Assembly (NCBI GenBank): GCA_003131625.1
Contig: PKVY01000137.1
Coordinates: forward strand, 1 to 48,055
Direction of reading: 5' to 3'
Length of the DNA stretch: 48,055 bases
DNA from: Acidobacterium sp.
GTDB taxonomy: Bacteria; Acidobacteriota; Terriglobia; Terriglobales; Acidobacteriaceae
The notes beneath the pieces are model-generated. The model made no database searches. It was not told the origin of the DNA and was given only the letters and a program-made list of their open reading frames with translations. The first letter of the stretch is position 1. Every line of letters starts with the position of its first letter. Of the stretch, positions 7,042 to 14,496 are shown piece by piece. The translations under genes were made by a program, and so were the position numbers.

Positions 7042-8604
7042 TCAGCCCTCGGAAGGGTGAAGAACCCGAAAGGTGTTTCCGCCGCTCGACCAGACCAGCA
7101 CCAGCGCATCCTGACCTTTAGGAACGCTGGAGAGCTGCTGGGCTACGTCAGACGCGGTGGGCGTCGCCTTGCGGTTAACGGAGACGATGATGTCGCCACG
7201 CTGCAGGCCGGCATCGTCCGCGGGGCTGCCGGAGCGGACGTTCTGGATGACCGCGCCGTGCACGCCTTCCGGCGCCTCGATCTGCTGCCGCACATCCGGC
7301 GTCAGGTCCGCCAGGCCAAGGCCCCAGCGACCTTTGCCGTTGCCGTTCTGCGCGACCACCTGCTCATGACCGCCGTTGACCGACTCCAGGGTAACCGGCA
7401 GGTCGAGCGTCTTACCGTCACGCATCACTTGCAGATGAATCGTGTCGCCCGGCTGCTTCTGGCTGGTTTCCATCTGCAGTTCGCCTGCGTCAGACACCGG
7501 CTTGCCATCGAACGCAACGATAACGTCGCCGGTATTCAGGCCCGCCTTGCTGCCGGGCGAGTCCGGCGTCACGTCAGACACAACCGCGCCGACAGCCTTC
7601 TTCACGTCGAAGAACTTCGCGCTGTCGGGCGTGACGTCTTCGATCGAGATGCCGATGTAACCGTGGTTCACCTTGCCGTCGCGGATCAGGGCGTTCACGG
7701 TGGGCTCAGCGATTTTTGTCGGAATGGCAAAACCCATACCGGAAAACGCGCCGGTGGGCGAATAGAGGAAGGTGTTGATGCCGATCAGCTCGCCGCGCGC
7801 ATCGACGAGCGCGCCGCCGGAGTTGCCGGGGTTGATGGCCGCGTCGGTCTGGATGAACTCACCGGGCTTGCGGCGATCGGAATCCGGATTCGGGCGATCG
7901 AGCGCGCTGATGATGCCGCGCGTGACGCTGAAGCGGAAGCCGTAAGGATTGCCGAAGGCCAGCACCAGCTGACCCGGTTCGAGCTTCGCCGAGTCGCCCC
8001 ACGGAATGCTGGGGAAACCGTGGCCGTCGATCTTGATGACCGCGAGGTCTGTGGTCGGATCGGCGCCAATCAGCTTTGCCGGATAGATGTCGCGGTTGCT
8101 CATGGTCACACTGATGTTCACGGCGCCCGCGACCACGTGGTTGTTGGTCACGATGTAGCCATCGGGCGAGATGATGACGCCGCTGCCCAGGCCGTGTTCA
8201 AACGAGGGTCCCTGCTGCCGCTGCATTGGCCCCTGGAAGAACTGCCCGAAGGGCGAGCCGGGGCCGAAGAACTGCTGAGACTGTTGCTGCTGCTGCTGTT
8301 GCTGTTGGGGCTGGTCCTGATCCTGGCCCTCGTCCCCATCCTCGGCCACCTGATGCTCGTTCACCCTGGCCGTGACGTTGACGTTGACCACTGCCGGCCG
8401 AACGCGCGCCGTGAGCGCTTCCATGGCCTGATCCATCGACAACAGCGGGCTGACGCTGCTCTCGTCCATGGGACCGGCTGCCGGAGCCGCCGCAATAGCG
8501 GTACGCGCGAAGGTCCACGCCCCCGCCGTTACCAGAGCTCCGGCGACGATGGCGGGAATCACCATACGCCGCGTGAGCAACGATTTCATTTTTCCGAGGT
8601 TCAT
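7042..8604 (-). CDS. Periplasmic serine protease HtrA/DegQ-type (Do family) with two PDZ domains
   Basis: A 520-residue protease/chaperone anchored in or exported through the inner membrane by an N-terminal hydrophobic segment (about 14-39). The trypsin-like domain holds the full triad: His156 in TNNHVV, Asp186 in TTDLAVI, Ser262 in PGNSGGAL. PDZ1 lies at about 315-405 and PDZ2 at about 425-515. A glutamine-rich insert (residues about 94-111, eight to nine consecutive Gln encoded by CAG/CAA repeats) sits before the protease domain in the region of the LA loop. The ATG at 8604 follows AGGAG. It degrades or refolds damaged envelope proteins. The gene lies 55 bp after the M56 protease gene and has its own BlaI-type palindrome at 8622-8637, so it is probably both read through from, and separately controlled by, the blaI locus. 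Confidence 0.95.
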   Translation of the reverse strand: MNLGKMKSLLTRRMVIPAIVAGALVTAGAWTFARTAIAAAPAAGPMDESSVSPLLSMDQAMEALTARVRPAVVNVNVTARVNEHQVAEDGDEGQDQDQPQQQQQQQQQSQQFFGPGSPFGQFFQGPMQRQQGPSFEHGLGSGVIISPDGYIVTNNHVVAGAVNISVTMSNRDIYPAKLIGADPTTDLAVIKIDGHGFPSIPWGDSAKLEPGQLVLAFGNPYGFRFSVTRGIISALDRPNPDSDRRKPGEFIQTDAAINPGNSGGALVDARGELIGINTFLYSPTGAFSGMGFAIPTKIAEPTVNALIRDGKVNHGYIGISIEDVTPDSAKFFDVKKAVGAVVSDVTPDSPGSKAGLNTGDVIVAFDGKPVSDAGELQMETSQKQPGDTIHLQVMRDGKTLDLPVTLESVNGGHEQVVAQNGNGKGRWGLGLADLTPDVRQQIEAPEGVHGAVIQNVRSGSPADDAGLQRGDIIVSVNRKATPTASDVAQQLSSVPKGQDALVLVWSSGGNTFRVLHPSEG

Positions 8605-8621
8605 TGTTTCTCCTGTTCGTG

Positions 8622-8637
8622 AACTAACGAATTAGTT
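8622..8637. promoter_or_regulatory. Predicted BlaI-type operator upstream of htrA
   Basis: A 16-bp palindrome, AACTAA-CGAA-TTAGTT, lies 18 bases before the htrA start codon and 22 bases after the M56 stop. Its two 6-bp arms are identical to those of the palindrome upstream of blaI (10605-10620), with the same 4-bp spacer length. BlaI/MecI repressors bind A/T-rich palindromes with a TAGT/ACTA core, and this fits. Inference: the repressor encoded at 10108-10575 binds here and controls htrA. Confidence 0.72.
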
Positions 8638-8659
8638 GTTACTGATAAAAATTTTTGAG

Positions 8660-10111
8660 CTAGATCGACTGCGAAGTCGATCCGGCTTGCTGTGGCACAA
8701 CCAGCACGATGCGCAGGATCTGTATCGGTGTTCCGGTAGTTGGGTCGATCACCTGGAACACCTGGATTTGCAGTGCAGGGTCTTCCCTGCCCGCAAACTG
8801 CTGCGCCAGTGTGGTTGCTGAATCTGCTCTTACCGTCCGAAGCTGGGCAGAGCCTGGAATGCTGCCGCTGGATTCCACGGTCTCGAAGACGACCAGCGCC
8901 GGCGCAAGCATGTTCTGTTCCGTCGTGTCAGATACGGCGAGCCGAGCCATCACATAAGGACTCTTTGGCGCGGTGGATCTATGTGCCGCAACCTGGCGGA
9001 TCGGTGACGCGGGCAGCGACGAGCTCCGTTTCGGAGCGGTCTTTCTCAGCAGCGAAGGCTCTTGCGCCGGATGAAAGCTTGCGGGAACTAGGGCCGAGGC
9101 TGGCAAGCGAACGCTGTCATCCACCACGACCTGGGCGGCGGAGATGGAACGCATCGGAACAAAGTCGACGAGACGCGGTGTGCAAAGCGCGACTCCGGCG
9201 CATGCGAGGGACAAGGATGCGGCGACCGCGATCGCGGCACGTCCGACGCGTGTGGTTGCCGCCGGGCCAACGCGCAGAATGCGGGCGATGCGCACAGAAG
9301 CATCGCGGGCGCGGGCGACCGCGGCCTGGGCCATCGCCCACCCACGCCGCTCACAACCCTTCTCGATCAGATCGATCAGGCATCCGGCGTAGGCGCGTGG
9401 ATTGCCCGTCGCGGCCACCACCGCATCGTCGCAGGCCATTTCGCGTTCGAGCGAAAGGCGCGCATCGATCCACCAGACCGCGGGATGAAAGAACAGAATG
9501 GCGCGGACGGTCTTTTGGAGGAGGTTGGTCCAGTCGTCATGGCGACGCAAGTGCGCGAGTTCATGGATCAGAATCGGCCTGAGCTCGTCCGCAGTCAGAT
9601 CGCGCAGCGTCCATGCAGGGAGCACGATAGCGGGGTTGCGGAATCCCAGGGCCGCCGGGACGCGGGCCTTCTCTGAGACGAGCAGACGGATCGGCCGACT
9701 GTTCTCGGCGAGCAACTCCTGGAGCACCGGGTCGATTTCGGAGACAGGAATTTCAGCGCAGCTCCTGCGAATCTGCCGCACCTGCCAGACACCGGCGATT
9801 ACGCGGGCCAGCGCCACAGCCGCTACGGCGATCCAGAGAACGAAGAAGGCGACCGCCCAGAATGCGGGGAGAGTGAATTCGGGATGAGCGTGAGGGATCA
9901 CAAGCGGAAGATCCTGCTGCGCCGATCCGAGCCCGCTCAAAATCGGCAACCCCACCACGCCCGCGAGCGCGAACAGCCAAACAGCATAGCGCGTACCGGC
10001 GTTTTGCCGGCCCATCAGGCGCAGCAGCAGCCATGCGCACAGCGCGATCAGGATGCCCTCGGGCAGCGAGTTCAGCACCCGTCCCACCGCAAGCTGGGCG
10101 AAGGCCGTCAT
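8660..10111 (-). CDS. M56-family (BlaR1/MecR1-like) membrane metalloprotease, no penicillin-binding sensor
   Basis: A 483-residue antirepressor-type protease. Transmembrane helices are predicted near 13-33, 42-60, 82-106 and 290-312. The zinc site HELAH is at 183-187 in a cytoplasmic loop after LTADELRPILI, and the third ligand is likely Glu224 in LEREMACDD. The outer C-terminal part (about 313-483) is rich in Ala, Pro, Ser and contains two beta-like segments (APALVVFETVESSG, LQIQVFQVIDPTTG); it has no beta-lactamase-like SxxK domain, so what it senses is unknown. The ATG overlaps the blaI stop (ATGA, 10108-10111), so the pair is coupled. By analogy with BlaR1, stimulation would lead to cleavage or inactivation of the BlaI repressor. 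Confidence 0.9.
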   Translation of the reverse strand: MTAFAQLAVGRVLNSLPEGILIALCAWLLLRLMGRQNAGTRYAVWLFALAGVVGLPILSGLGSAQQDLPLVIPHAHPEFTLPAFWAVAFFVLWIAVAAVALARVIAGVWQVRQIRRSCAEIPVSEIDPVLQELLAENSRPIRLLVSEKARVPAALGFRNPAIVLPAWTLRDLTADELRPILIHELAHLRRHDDWTNLLQKTVRAILFFHPAVWWIDARLSLEREMACDDAVVAATGNPRAYAGCLIDLIEKGCERRGWAMAQAAVARARDASVRIARILRVGPAATTRVGRAAIAVAASLSLACAGVALCTPRLVDFVPMRSISAAQVVVDDSVRLPASALVPASFHPAQEPSLLRKTAPKRSSSLPASPIRQVAAHRSTAPKSPYVMARLAVSDTTEQNMLAPALVVFETVESSGSIPGSAQLRTVRADSATTLAQQFAGREDPALQIQVFQVIDPTTGTPIQILRIVLVVPQQAGSTSQSI

Positions 10112-10575
10112 CGCGTCTCACCCCGGGTGCTGAGTTTTCTGTCGGCGGGCATCTTTTCTTCCCTCGGGCCAGGAGCGTCGTCTTCGCTGCGCTCCAGCAT
10201 CTTCCGCAGGCGCGCCAGCTCCTTCGCATCAATTCCACGGTCTTCCAGAATATTGAGCACCAAATCCTCATGGGAGTTGCGGAAGAAACGACTCACCAGG
10301 TGGCGGATCTCTGAGCGACTCGCCTCATCCTCGGCGACCAGCGGCCTGTAAACGTGGGCCCGGCCGTCCTTCGAGTGCTCCACCCACCCCTTGCGCTCGA
10401 GGATGCGGATGGTGGTGAGAATGGTGTTGTAGGCGAAGACTGGATGGGCCGGGAGAACATCCAGAATATGTTGCACCGTGCCAGGGCCCTTTTGCCACAG
10501 CACCTGCATGATGCGCAGCTCGGCTTCGGTCAGGGTCTGGGATGTCTTGCGCGGCACGGTCGGAATCCCCTTCAT
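10108..10575 (-). CDS. BlaI/MecI/CopY-family transcriptional repressor
   Basis: A 155-residue winged-helix repressor. The DNA-binding domain (about 10-85) has the family pattern LTEAELRIMQVLWQKGPGTV, then YNTILTTIRILERKGWVEH and HVYRPLV. The dimerisation helices follow (IRHLVSRFFRNSHEDLVLNIL, about 95-115), the region where BlaI/MecI are cleaved on induction. The tail from about 132 is polar and probably disordered. It is the first gene of the blaI-M56-(htrA) set and overlaps the M56 gene by 4 bases. The start at 10575 lies 29 bases from the palindromic operator at 10605-10620, which suggests autoregulation. No beta-lactamase gene is nearby, so resistance to beta-lactams is not implied. Confidence 0.93.
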   Translation of the reverse strand: MKGIPTVPRKTSQTLTEAELRIMQVLWQKGPGTVQHILDVLPAHPVFAYNTILTTIRILERKGWVEHSKDGRAHVYRPLVAEDEASRSEIRHLVSRFFRNSHEDLVLNILEDRGIDAKELARLRKMLERSEDDAPGPREEKMPADRKLSTRGETR

Positions 10576-10604
10576 CTCATTCGACGCACGAGGTCGCCGA
10601 AAGT

Positions 10605-10620
10605 AACTAATAAATTAGTT
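10605..10620. promoter_or_regulatory. Predicted BlaI-type operator upstream of blaI
   Basis: A 16-bp palindrome, AACTAA-TAAA-TTAGTT, in the 117-bp gap upstream of blaI. It shares both arms and spacer length with the site at 8622-8637. It sits where the minus-strand promoter of blaI should be, consistent with autorepression. The palindrome is seen; binding is inferred. Confidence 0.75.
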
Positions 10621-10692
10621 TTTATCGCAAAGTTTCGGGATTTGGCAAGCGCGGCGCTGATTTTTGCGGAGATTCCGAGTCGCAGCTGTGAG

Positions 10693-11046
10693 TTACAGAG
10701 ATGCCGCCGCTGTCGCCTCATCCTTATGAAGACCGGCGTATTTGCCGATGCCCACCATGGTGAAGACCTTTTGAAAGTGCGGTGTGAGCCCGAACACGGC
10801 GACTTTCTGACCGGTTTTGTCGGCTTCCATCAGTATCTGGATGATGAGAGCGATGCCGCTGGAGTTGATGTAGTCCACTTTCGAGAAGTCCAGCAGCACG
10901 GGACCGCTGCCGCTGACCGTTTGCCAGGCGCCCAGGACCGGCTCCTTCGATGCGCTGGAGATGTCGCCGCTGAAGCGGAGCACGGCGATGGATGCACCGT
11001 TCGGGCCGGAAGTACGGTCGATGGTGGCTCTGGTCTCGGCCTGCAC
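10693..11046 (-). CDS. STAS-domain anti-sigma factor antagonist (SpoIIAA/RsbV-like)
   Basis: A 117-residue single STAS domain. The core strand-loop VLLDFSKVDYINSSGIALI (about 50-68) carries the phosphorylatable serine in N-S-S-G (Ser62 or Ser63). In the family, the dephosphorylated form binds the anti-sigma kinase and frees its partner; the kinase phosphorylates it to switch it off. The gene starts with GTG at 11046, which overlaps the TAG of the kinase gene by one base, so it is coupled to it. It is the last gene of the phosphatase-kinase-antagonist set. No sigma factor gene is present nearby, so the final target is not known from this window. Confidence 0.88.
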   Translation of the reverse strand: MQAETRATIDRTSGPNGASIAVLRFSGDISSASKEPVLGAWQTVSGSGPVLLDFSKVDYINSSGIALIIQILMEADKTGQKVAVFGLTPHFQKVFTMVGIGKYAGLHKDEATAAASL

Positions 11047-11492
11047 TATTCGTTCTCCTTATCCAGCCGGATCACCAGCCGTACGTAGCTGCCGTTGCCT
11101 TTGCTGTCGCGGACCCATTCCGCCTCGTCGACGAGAGCCTGGATGAGGAACATCCCCATGCCGCGAGGATCTTCTTCGCCGTGAACCTTGCGATCGATGT
11201 CCGGCTTATGCGGCGGCCTGGAAATGCCCGCGCCATTATCCATGACCTTGACTTCGAGCTCATCCGCGCGGGTGGACAGGATGACGCCGACGGAAAGTTT
11301 CTCGTTCAGCTGGTTTCCATGCTCGATGGCGTTGATGCAGGCTTCCGCAACCGCCGTCTTCAGGTCCTCGATGCGTTCGTCGGAAAAACCTTTGAGCCTG
11401 GCGACGCTGGCGGCGGTGGCCATAGCGACTTTTTCAAACCCCAGCCGCGATGGTATCCGCACCTCCACCGACGTACCGTTGGTTTCGACCAT
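11046..11492 (-). CDS. Anti-sigma regulatory factor, RsbW/SpoIIAB-like serine kinase
   Basis: A 148-residue GHKL-fold kinase. The ATP-binding boxes are clear: N box EACINAIEHGN (about 50-60), G1 box DNGAGI (about 86-91), G2 box GMGMFLI (about 112-118). The glutamate and asparagine of the N box are retained, so it should be active. It would phosphorylate the STAS protein encoded directly downstream and sequester a sigma factor or another partner. The ATG at 11492 follows GGGAG with 6-base spacing; the gap to the upstream phosphatase gene is 12 bases, so one transcript is likely. Confidence 0.9.
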   Translation of the reverse strand: MVETNGTSVEVRIPSRLGFEKVAMATAASVARLKGFSDERIEDLKTAVAEACINAIEHGNQLNEKLSVGVILSTRADELEVKVMDNGAGISRPPHKPDIDRKVHGEEDPRGMGMFLIQALVDEAEWVRDSKGNGSYVRLVIRLDKENE

Positions 11493-11504
11493 CGGAATCT
11501 CCCG

Positions 11505-12650
11505 CTAAGCCCGCATCCGCATCAGAGCCAGCGCGGTCATATCGTCGTCCTGCGACTCATTTCCCGCAAAGCCGCGTAGCTCCTGCCACAGCGTATCGAG
11601 GATAGCAGCACACTCCGGCGAGTTGCACTTAAGAAATGAAGCCAGCAGGCGTTCCGCACCAAATTCTTCGTCACCCTGAAAAACCTCGGTGAGGCCATCG
11701 GTATAGAAGAGCAGCCGCGATCCCGGAGGGAAGTCCGTGATCTCCGACTTGTATTCCACAATGGGCAGAATCCCGATGGGCGTGGCACTGGCCTTCAGCT
11801 CGTGCGTCGTTCCGTCGGGACGAACCAGGAAACCCGGGTTGTGTCCGGCGTTGACGACTTCCAGCCGGTGCGCCCTGGGATCGAGCTTCAGAAAGATGCC
11901 GGTCACGTAGCGATTGCGTGCTTCGTCTCCTTCGGCGCAATGCTGGCGATTGAGCCGCGAGACGAGCTCGGCCAGCGGCAGGCCCGCGCCGACGCTGGCA
12001 CGGAACGCGGAGCGAAATGCGGTGCTCACAATCGCCGAAGCCAGGCCCTTGCCGGCCACATCGGCGACGGCCATCACCTGCACACCGTCCGGCAGGCTGA
12101 TGATGTCCACGCAGTCCCCGCCCACTTCGTAACAGGCGCTGTAACGAACCGCGACGGAGTAGCCCTCGATGGCAGGCATTTGCTGCGGCACCAGGCTGCG
12201 CTGGATCGCGCGCGCGGCATGGAGGTCCTGCTGGACACGGGCCCACTCCACACTGCGCTCATAGTAGCGGGCGTTTTCGACCGCGACCCCGGCCTGCAGC
12301 GCGATGCGCTCCAGAAAATCCTCTTCATAAATCGTGAGCGGCCGGCCTTCCGGCGTGGCCACCACCATCTCGGTCAGATGATGCCCTTCCTTGTCGTGCA
12401 GGGGGAAGCGGAAGCAGCCCGTCCAGGGTTCGGCAGGCATCTCTCCATAGCTCATCCGCGGTTCGGTCGTCAGAGCACCGGGCAGCTCCAGCTCGCGCAC
12501 GACGATACGCAGGACCGTGGACAGGACTTCGTCGAGCCGGATAGTGGAGTGCACCTGCCTGGAGGTTTCGAGCAGAGCCTGGAGCCGGACGATCTCCTGC
12601 TGCAGGTCGAGGGTTTCCACGGATGGCGCGGAATGGATCGGGCTGGCCAT
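11505..12650 (-). CDS. PP2C-type (SpoIIE/RsbU) serine phosphatase with N-terminal GAF-like sensor
   Basis: A 381-residue cytoplasmic protein. It begins with a coiled-coil-like segment (LQQEIVRLQALLETSRQVH, about 16-34), continues with a GAF-like domain up to about 135 (EEDFLERIALQAGVAVENARYYE), a linker helix, and a PPM/SpoIIE phosphatase domain from about 150 to the end. Metal-binding motifs are present: GGDCVDI, VADVAGKG, NAGHNPGF, FYTDGLTE and DDDMTALAL. By family role it dephosphorylates the STAS antagonist encoded two genes downstream, which restarts the partner switch. What the GAF-like domain senses is unknown. No transmembrane segment is seen. The start at 12650 gives a normal N-terminus but its ribosome site is weak. 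Confidence 0.9.
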   Translation of the reverse strand: MASPIHSAPSVETLDLQQEIVRLQALLETSRQVHSTIRLDEVLSTVLRIVVRELELPGALTTEPRMSYGEMPAEPWTGCFRFPLHDKEGHHLTEMVVATPEGRPLTIYEEDFLERIALQAGVAVENARYYERSVEWARVQQDLHAARAIQRSLVPQQMPAIEGYSVAVRYSACYEVGGDCVDIISLPDGVQVMAVADVAGKGLASAIVSTAFRSAFRASVGAGLPLAELVSRLNRQHCAEGDEARNRYVTGIFLKLDPRAHRLEVVNAGHNPGFLVRPDGTTHELKASATPIGILPIVEYKSEITDFPPGSRLLFYTDGLTEVFQGDEEFGAERLLASFLKCNSPECAAILDTLWQELRGFAGNESQDDDMTALALMRMRA

Positions 12651-12822
12651 GGCAATCGCTCGCCGGGGCGCTGGAGAGGAGTTTTGCCCGCGGGAGTTGG
12701 TTCACTGTAGCACAGGAGCAACAGGACGCTGAAGAGCGTATGGCGTCCGTTAGCGACGGCTCCGGGATTGAGAACGCCTTCGCATCGGAGCGATTTGGCG
12801 AGTGTAGAAGGCCCGGGAAAGA

Positions 12823-14379
12823 TCAGCGGCTTGCGGACGGGCCTGGTTCAAGAGCAGATCCGTTCTGAGACGATTGCCCGATGACGAAGTTGCGCATGTA
12901 TCCGGGGGGATCGGCCGAGATTTTCACCTGCACATTGCCGTTCGCATCGCAGGTGTACATCTCGCGCACTGTGAGATTGCTCTGGCCATTGAGCCGCTGC
13001 ACTGGATAGGCCGACAAATCCGAGTGGCTCTGCAATTGCGGATCGAAGGGAAAGCGGATCTGCTCCCAGTTCGTGATCTCACCCAGCGGCTGTCCGCGCT
13101 CGTCGAGCTTCGAGCACTCGAGATAGCGGAAGTGTCCGACGTTGTGCGCGGGATGGTAAACGCGCTCGCTCGAGAGAACAGGTTCGCCGGGCTGAGGCAG
13201 CCGCGATCCGCGGGGAAAGATGAGGTCGAAGACGATGGTCCCGCCGGAGTCGCCCTCGCGCCAGATGCCGAAGTTCTGATTGAACTGCTCGCGCAGCCCG
13301 CCGGCCTGGGCGGAAGCACGGATCGCCAGTCCCACTGCGCTCGCCGATCGCATGTAGGCCGAACGACGAACCTTGCGGCCGAAAGTCTCGCGCAGAATGC
13401 GCGCCACCGGGGGCAATTCCGATCCGCCACCGGTGACGTAAAGAGTGTCCAGGGGAAGGCCGGGATGTGCGGAGAGCAAACTCTCCACAACCTCGCGCGT
13501 GGATTCGACCAGTGGCCGGCATCGGTCGTAGTACTTGTCCACTGGAATCGTAACTTGTGCCCAGCCGGGACGAACGCGCTCAAGGTCGACGCTCACCTTG
13601 CGGGTGTTAGGATTCAGCGACTCTTTTTTCTCCCGGCATTCTTCCAGCAGATGGTGCCGTTCGGCTGGAGTGAGTTCGGCGTCATGACCGGCTGATTCGA
13701 GAGCAAGGTCAGCGAGAATCTGATCGAAGTCATCGCCGCCAAGATTCGGAATGCCGTCGGAAGTTTCCACCGTCTGTTCGTTTTCTCCCAGGGTCACGAG
13801 AGAAACATCGAAGGTGCCGCCGCCCATGTCATACACCAGCAGCCCGCTCCCAACGCGGCTGCGGCGCTCGGCGCCGTCGCGCCAGGCATACTCGATCGCT
13901 GCGGCAGAGGGCTCGTTCATCAACCCCAGCACGGAGAAACCCGCGCTCTGCGCCGCTTCCTCGGTGAGAAAGCGTTGATTGCTGTTGGCATTGGCTGGAA
14001 CGCCCAGAACCACTTCGAGCGGCTCGTTGGTTTGCGCTCGGAGATTCGAATGCTCCAGCAGCTGGATCCGCAGTGCGGTCATCATCTCCGCCAGCAGCAG
14101 CCGCAGCGGCAGAGCCTGGCCACCAGCATGAAGCTCGGTGTGCAGGCCGGCGCTGCGCAGGCAGCGCTTCAGCGACCGCATGATGGTCCAGCTATCGTCT
14201 TCCTGGGCCGCAATCGCCTGCCATCCGTAGAGCCGCGTGTCGCCTTTGACTGCCACAACAGGAGGAAACCAGTCGCACGCCTGGCCGTCAGGCTTTTCGA
14301 AATTCACCAGGGGGAAGTTGCCACGATCGACAGAAGCGACCACCACACGCGTCGTTCCGAAGTCGATACCAATTCTCAT
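12823..14379 (-). CDS. Hsp70/DnaK-family ATPase with atypical C-terminus
   Basis: A 518-residue protein. The actin-like nucleotide-binding domain covers about 1-370: phosphate 1 MRIGIDFGTTRVVVASV at the N-terminus, connect 1 LGLMNEPSAAAIEYAW near 165, phosphate 2 LLVYDMGGGTFDVSLV near 190, and adenosine motif LYVTGGGSELPPV near 315. The remaining 150 residues are beta-rich with many polar and aromatic residues; the usual helical lid and EEVD-type tail are absent. It resembles the Hsp70-like proteins that do not work with a normal DnaJ/GrpE set. The start at 14379 gives the canonical MRIGIDFGTT N-terminus and follows GAAGG; the open frame extends 1452 bases further upstream but that part is antisense to another gene. 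No co-chaperone gene is next to it. Confidence 0.87.
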   Translation of the reverse strand: MRIGIDFGTTRVVVASVDRGNFPLVNFEKPDGQACDWFPPVVAVKGDTRLYGWQAIAAQEDDSWTIMRSLKRCLRSAGLHTELHAGGQALPLRLLLAEMMTALRIQLLEHSNLRAQTNEPLEVVLGVPANANSNQRFLTEEAAQSAGFSVLGLMNEPSAAAIEYAWRDGAERRSRVGSGLLVYDMGGGTFDVSLVTLGENEQTVETSDGIPNLGGDDFDQILADLALESAGHDAELTPAERHHLLEECREKKESLNPNTRKVSVDLERVRPGWAQVTIPVDKYYDRCRPLVESTREVVESLLSAHPGLPLDTLYVTGGGSELPPVARILRETFGRKVRRSAYMRSASAVGLAIRASAQAGGLREQFNQNFGIWREGDSGGTIVFDLIFPRGSRLPQPGEPVLSSERVYHPAHNVGHFRYLECSKLDERGQPLGEITNWEQIRFPFDPQLQSHSDLSAYPVQRLNGQSNLTVREMYTCDANGNVQVKISADPPGYMRNFVIGQSSQNGSALEPGPSASR

Positions 14380-14496
14380 TACCTTCAGTTTACGACGAAG
14401 CGAAGGCGCCGGTTTGCGTGGAAAACCCAGCCGCAAAAACTGCCGCGGCGATCCGCATGGTAGCGTTTCTAACGGATCACTTTGATCCTTCGTCCG

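Noticed and set aside
6958..8622. A 554-codon plus-strand frame over the protease gene
   Set aside because: It is the antisense shadow of htrA; the minus strand carries intact catalytic and PDZ motifs.
8660..10575. A beta-lactam resistance locus (blaI-blaR1)
   Set aside because: There is no beta-lactamase or PBP gene and the M56 protein lacks the penicillin-binding sensor domain.
12651..12822. GCTCCG (12759) and CGGAGC (12786) as a terminator after the Hsp70-like gene
   Set aside because: Only six pairs around a 21-base loop and no U-tract on the minus strand; not convincing.
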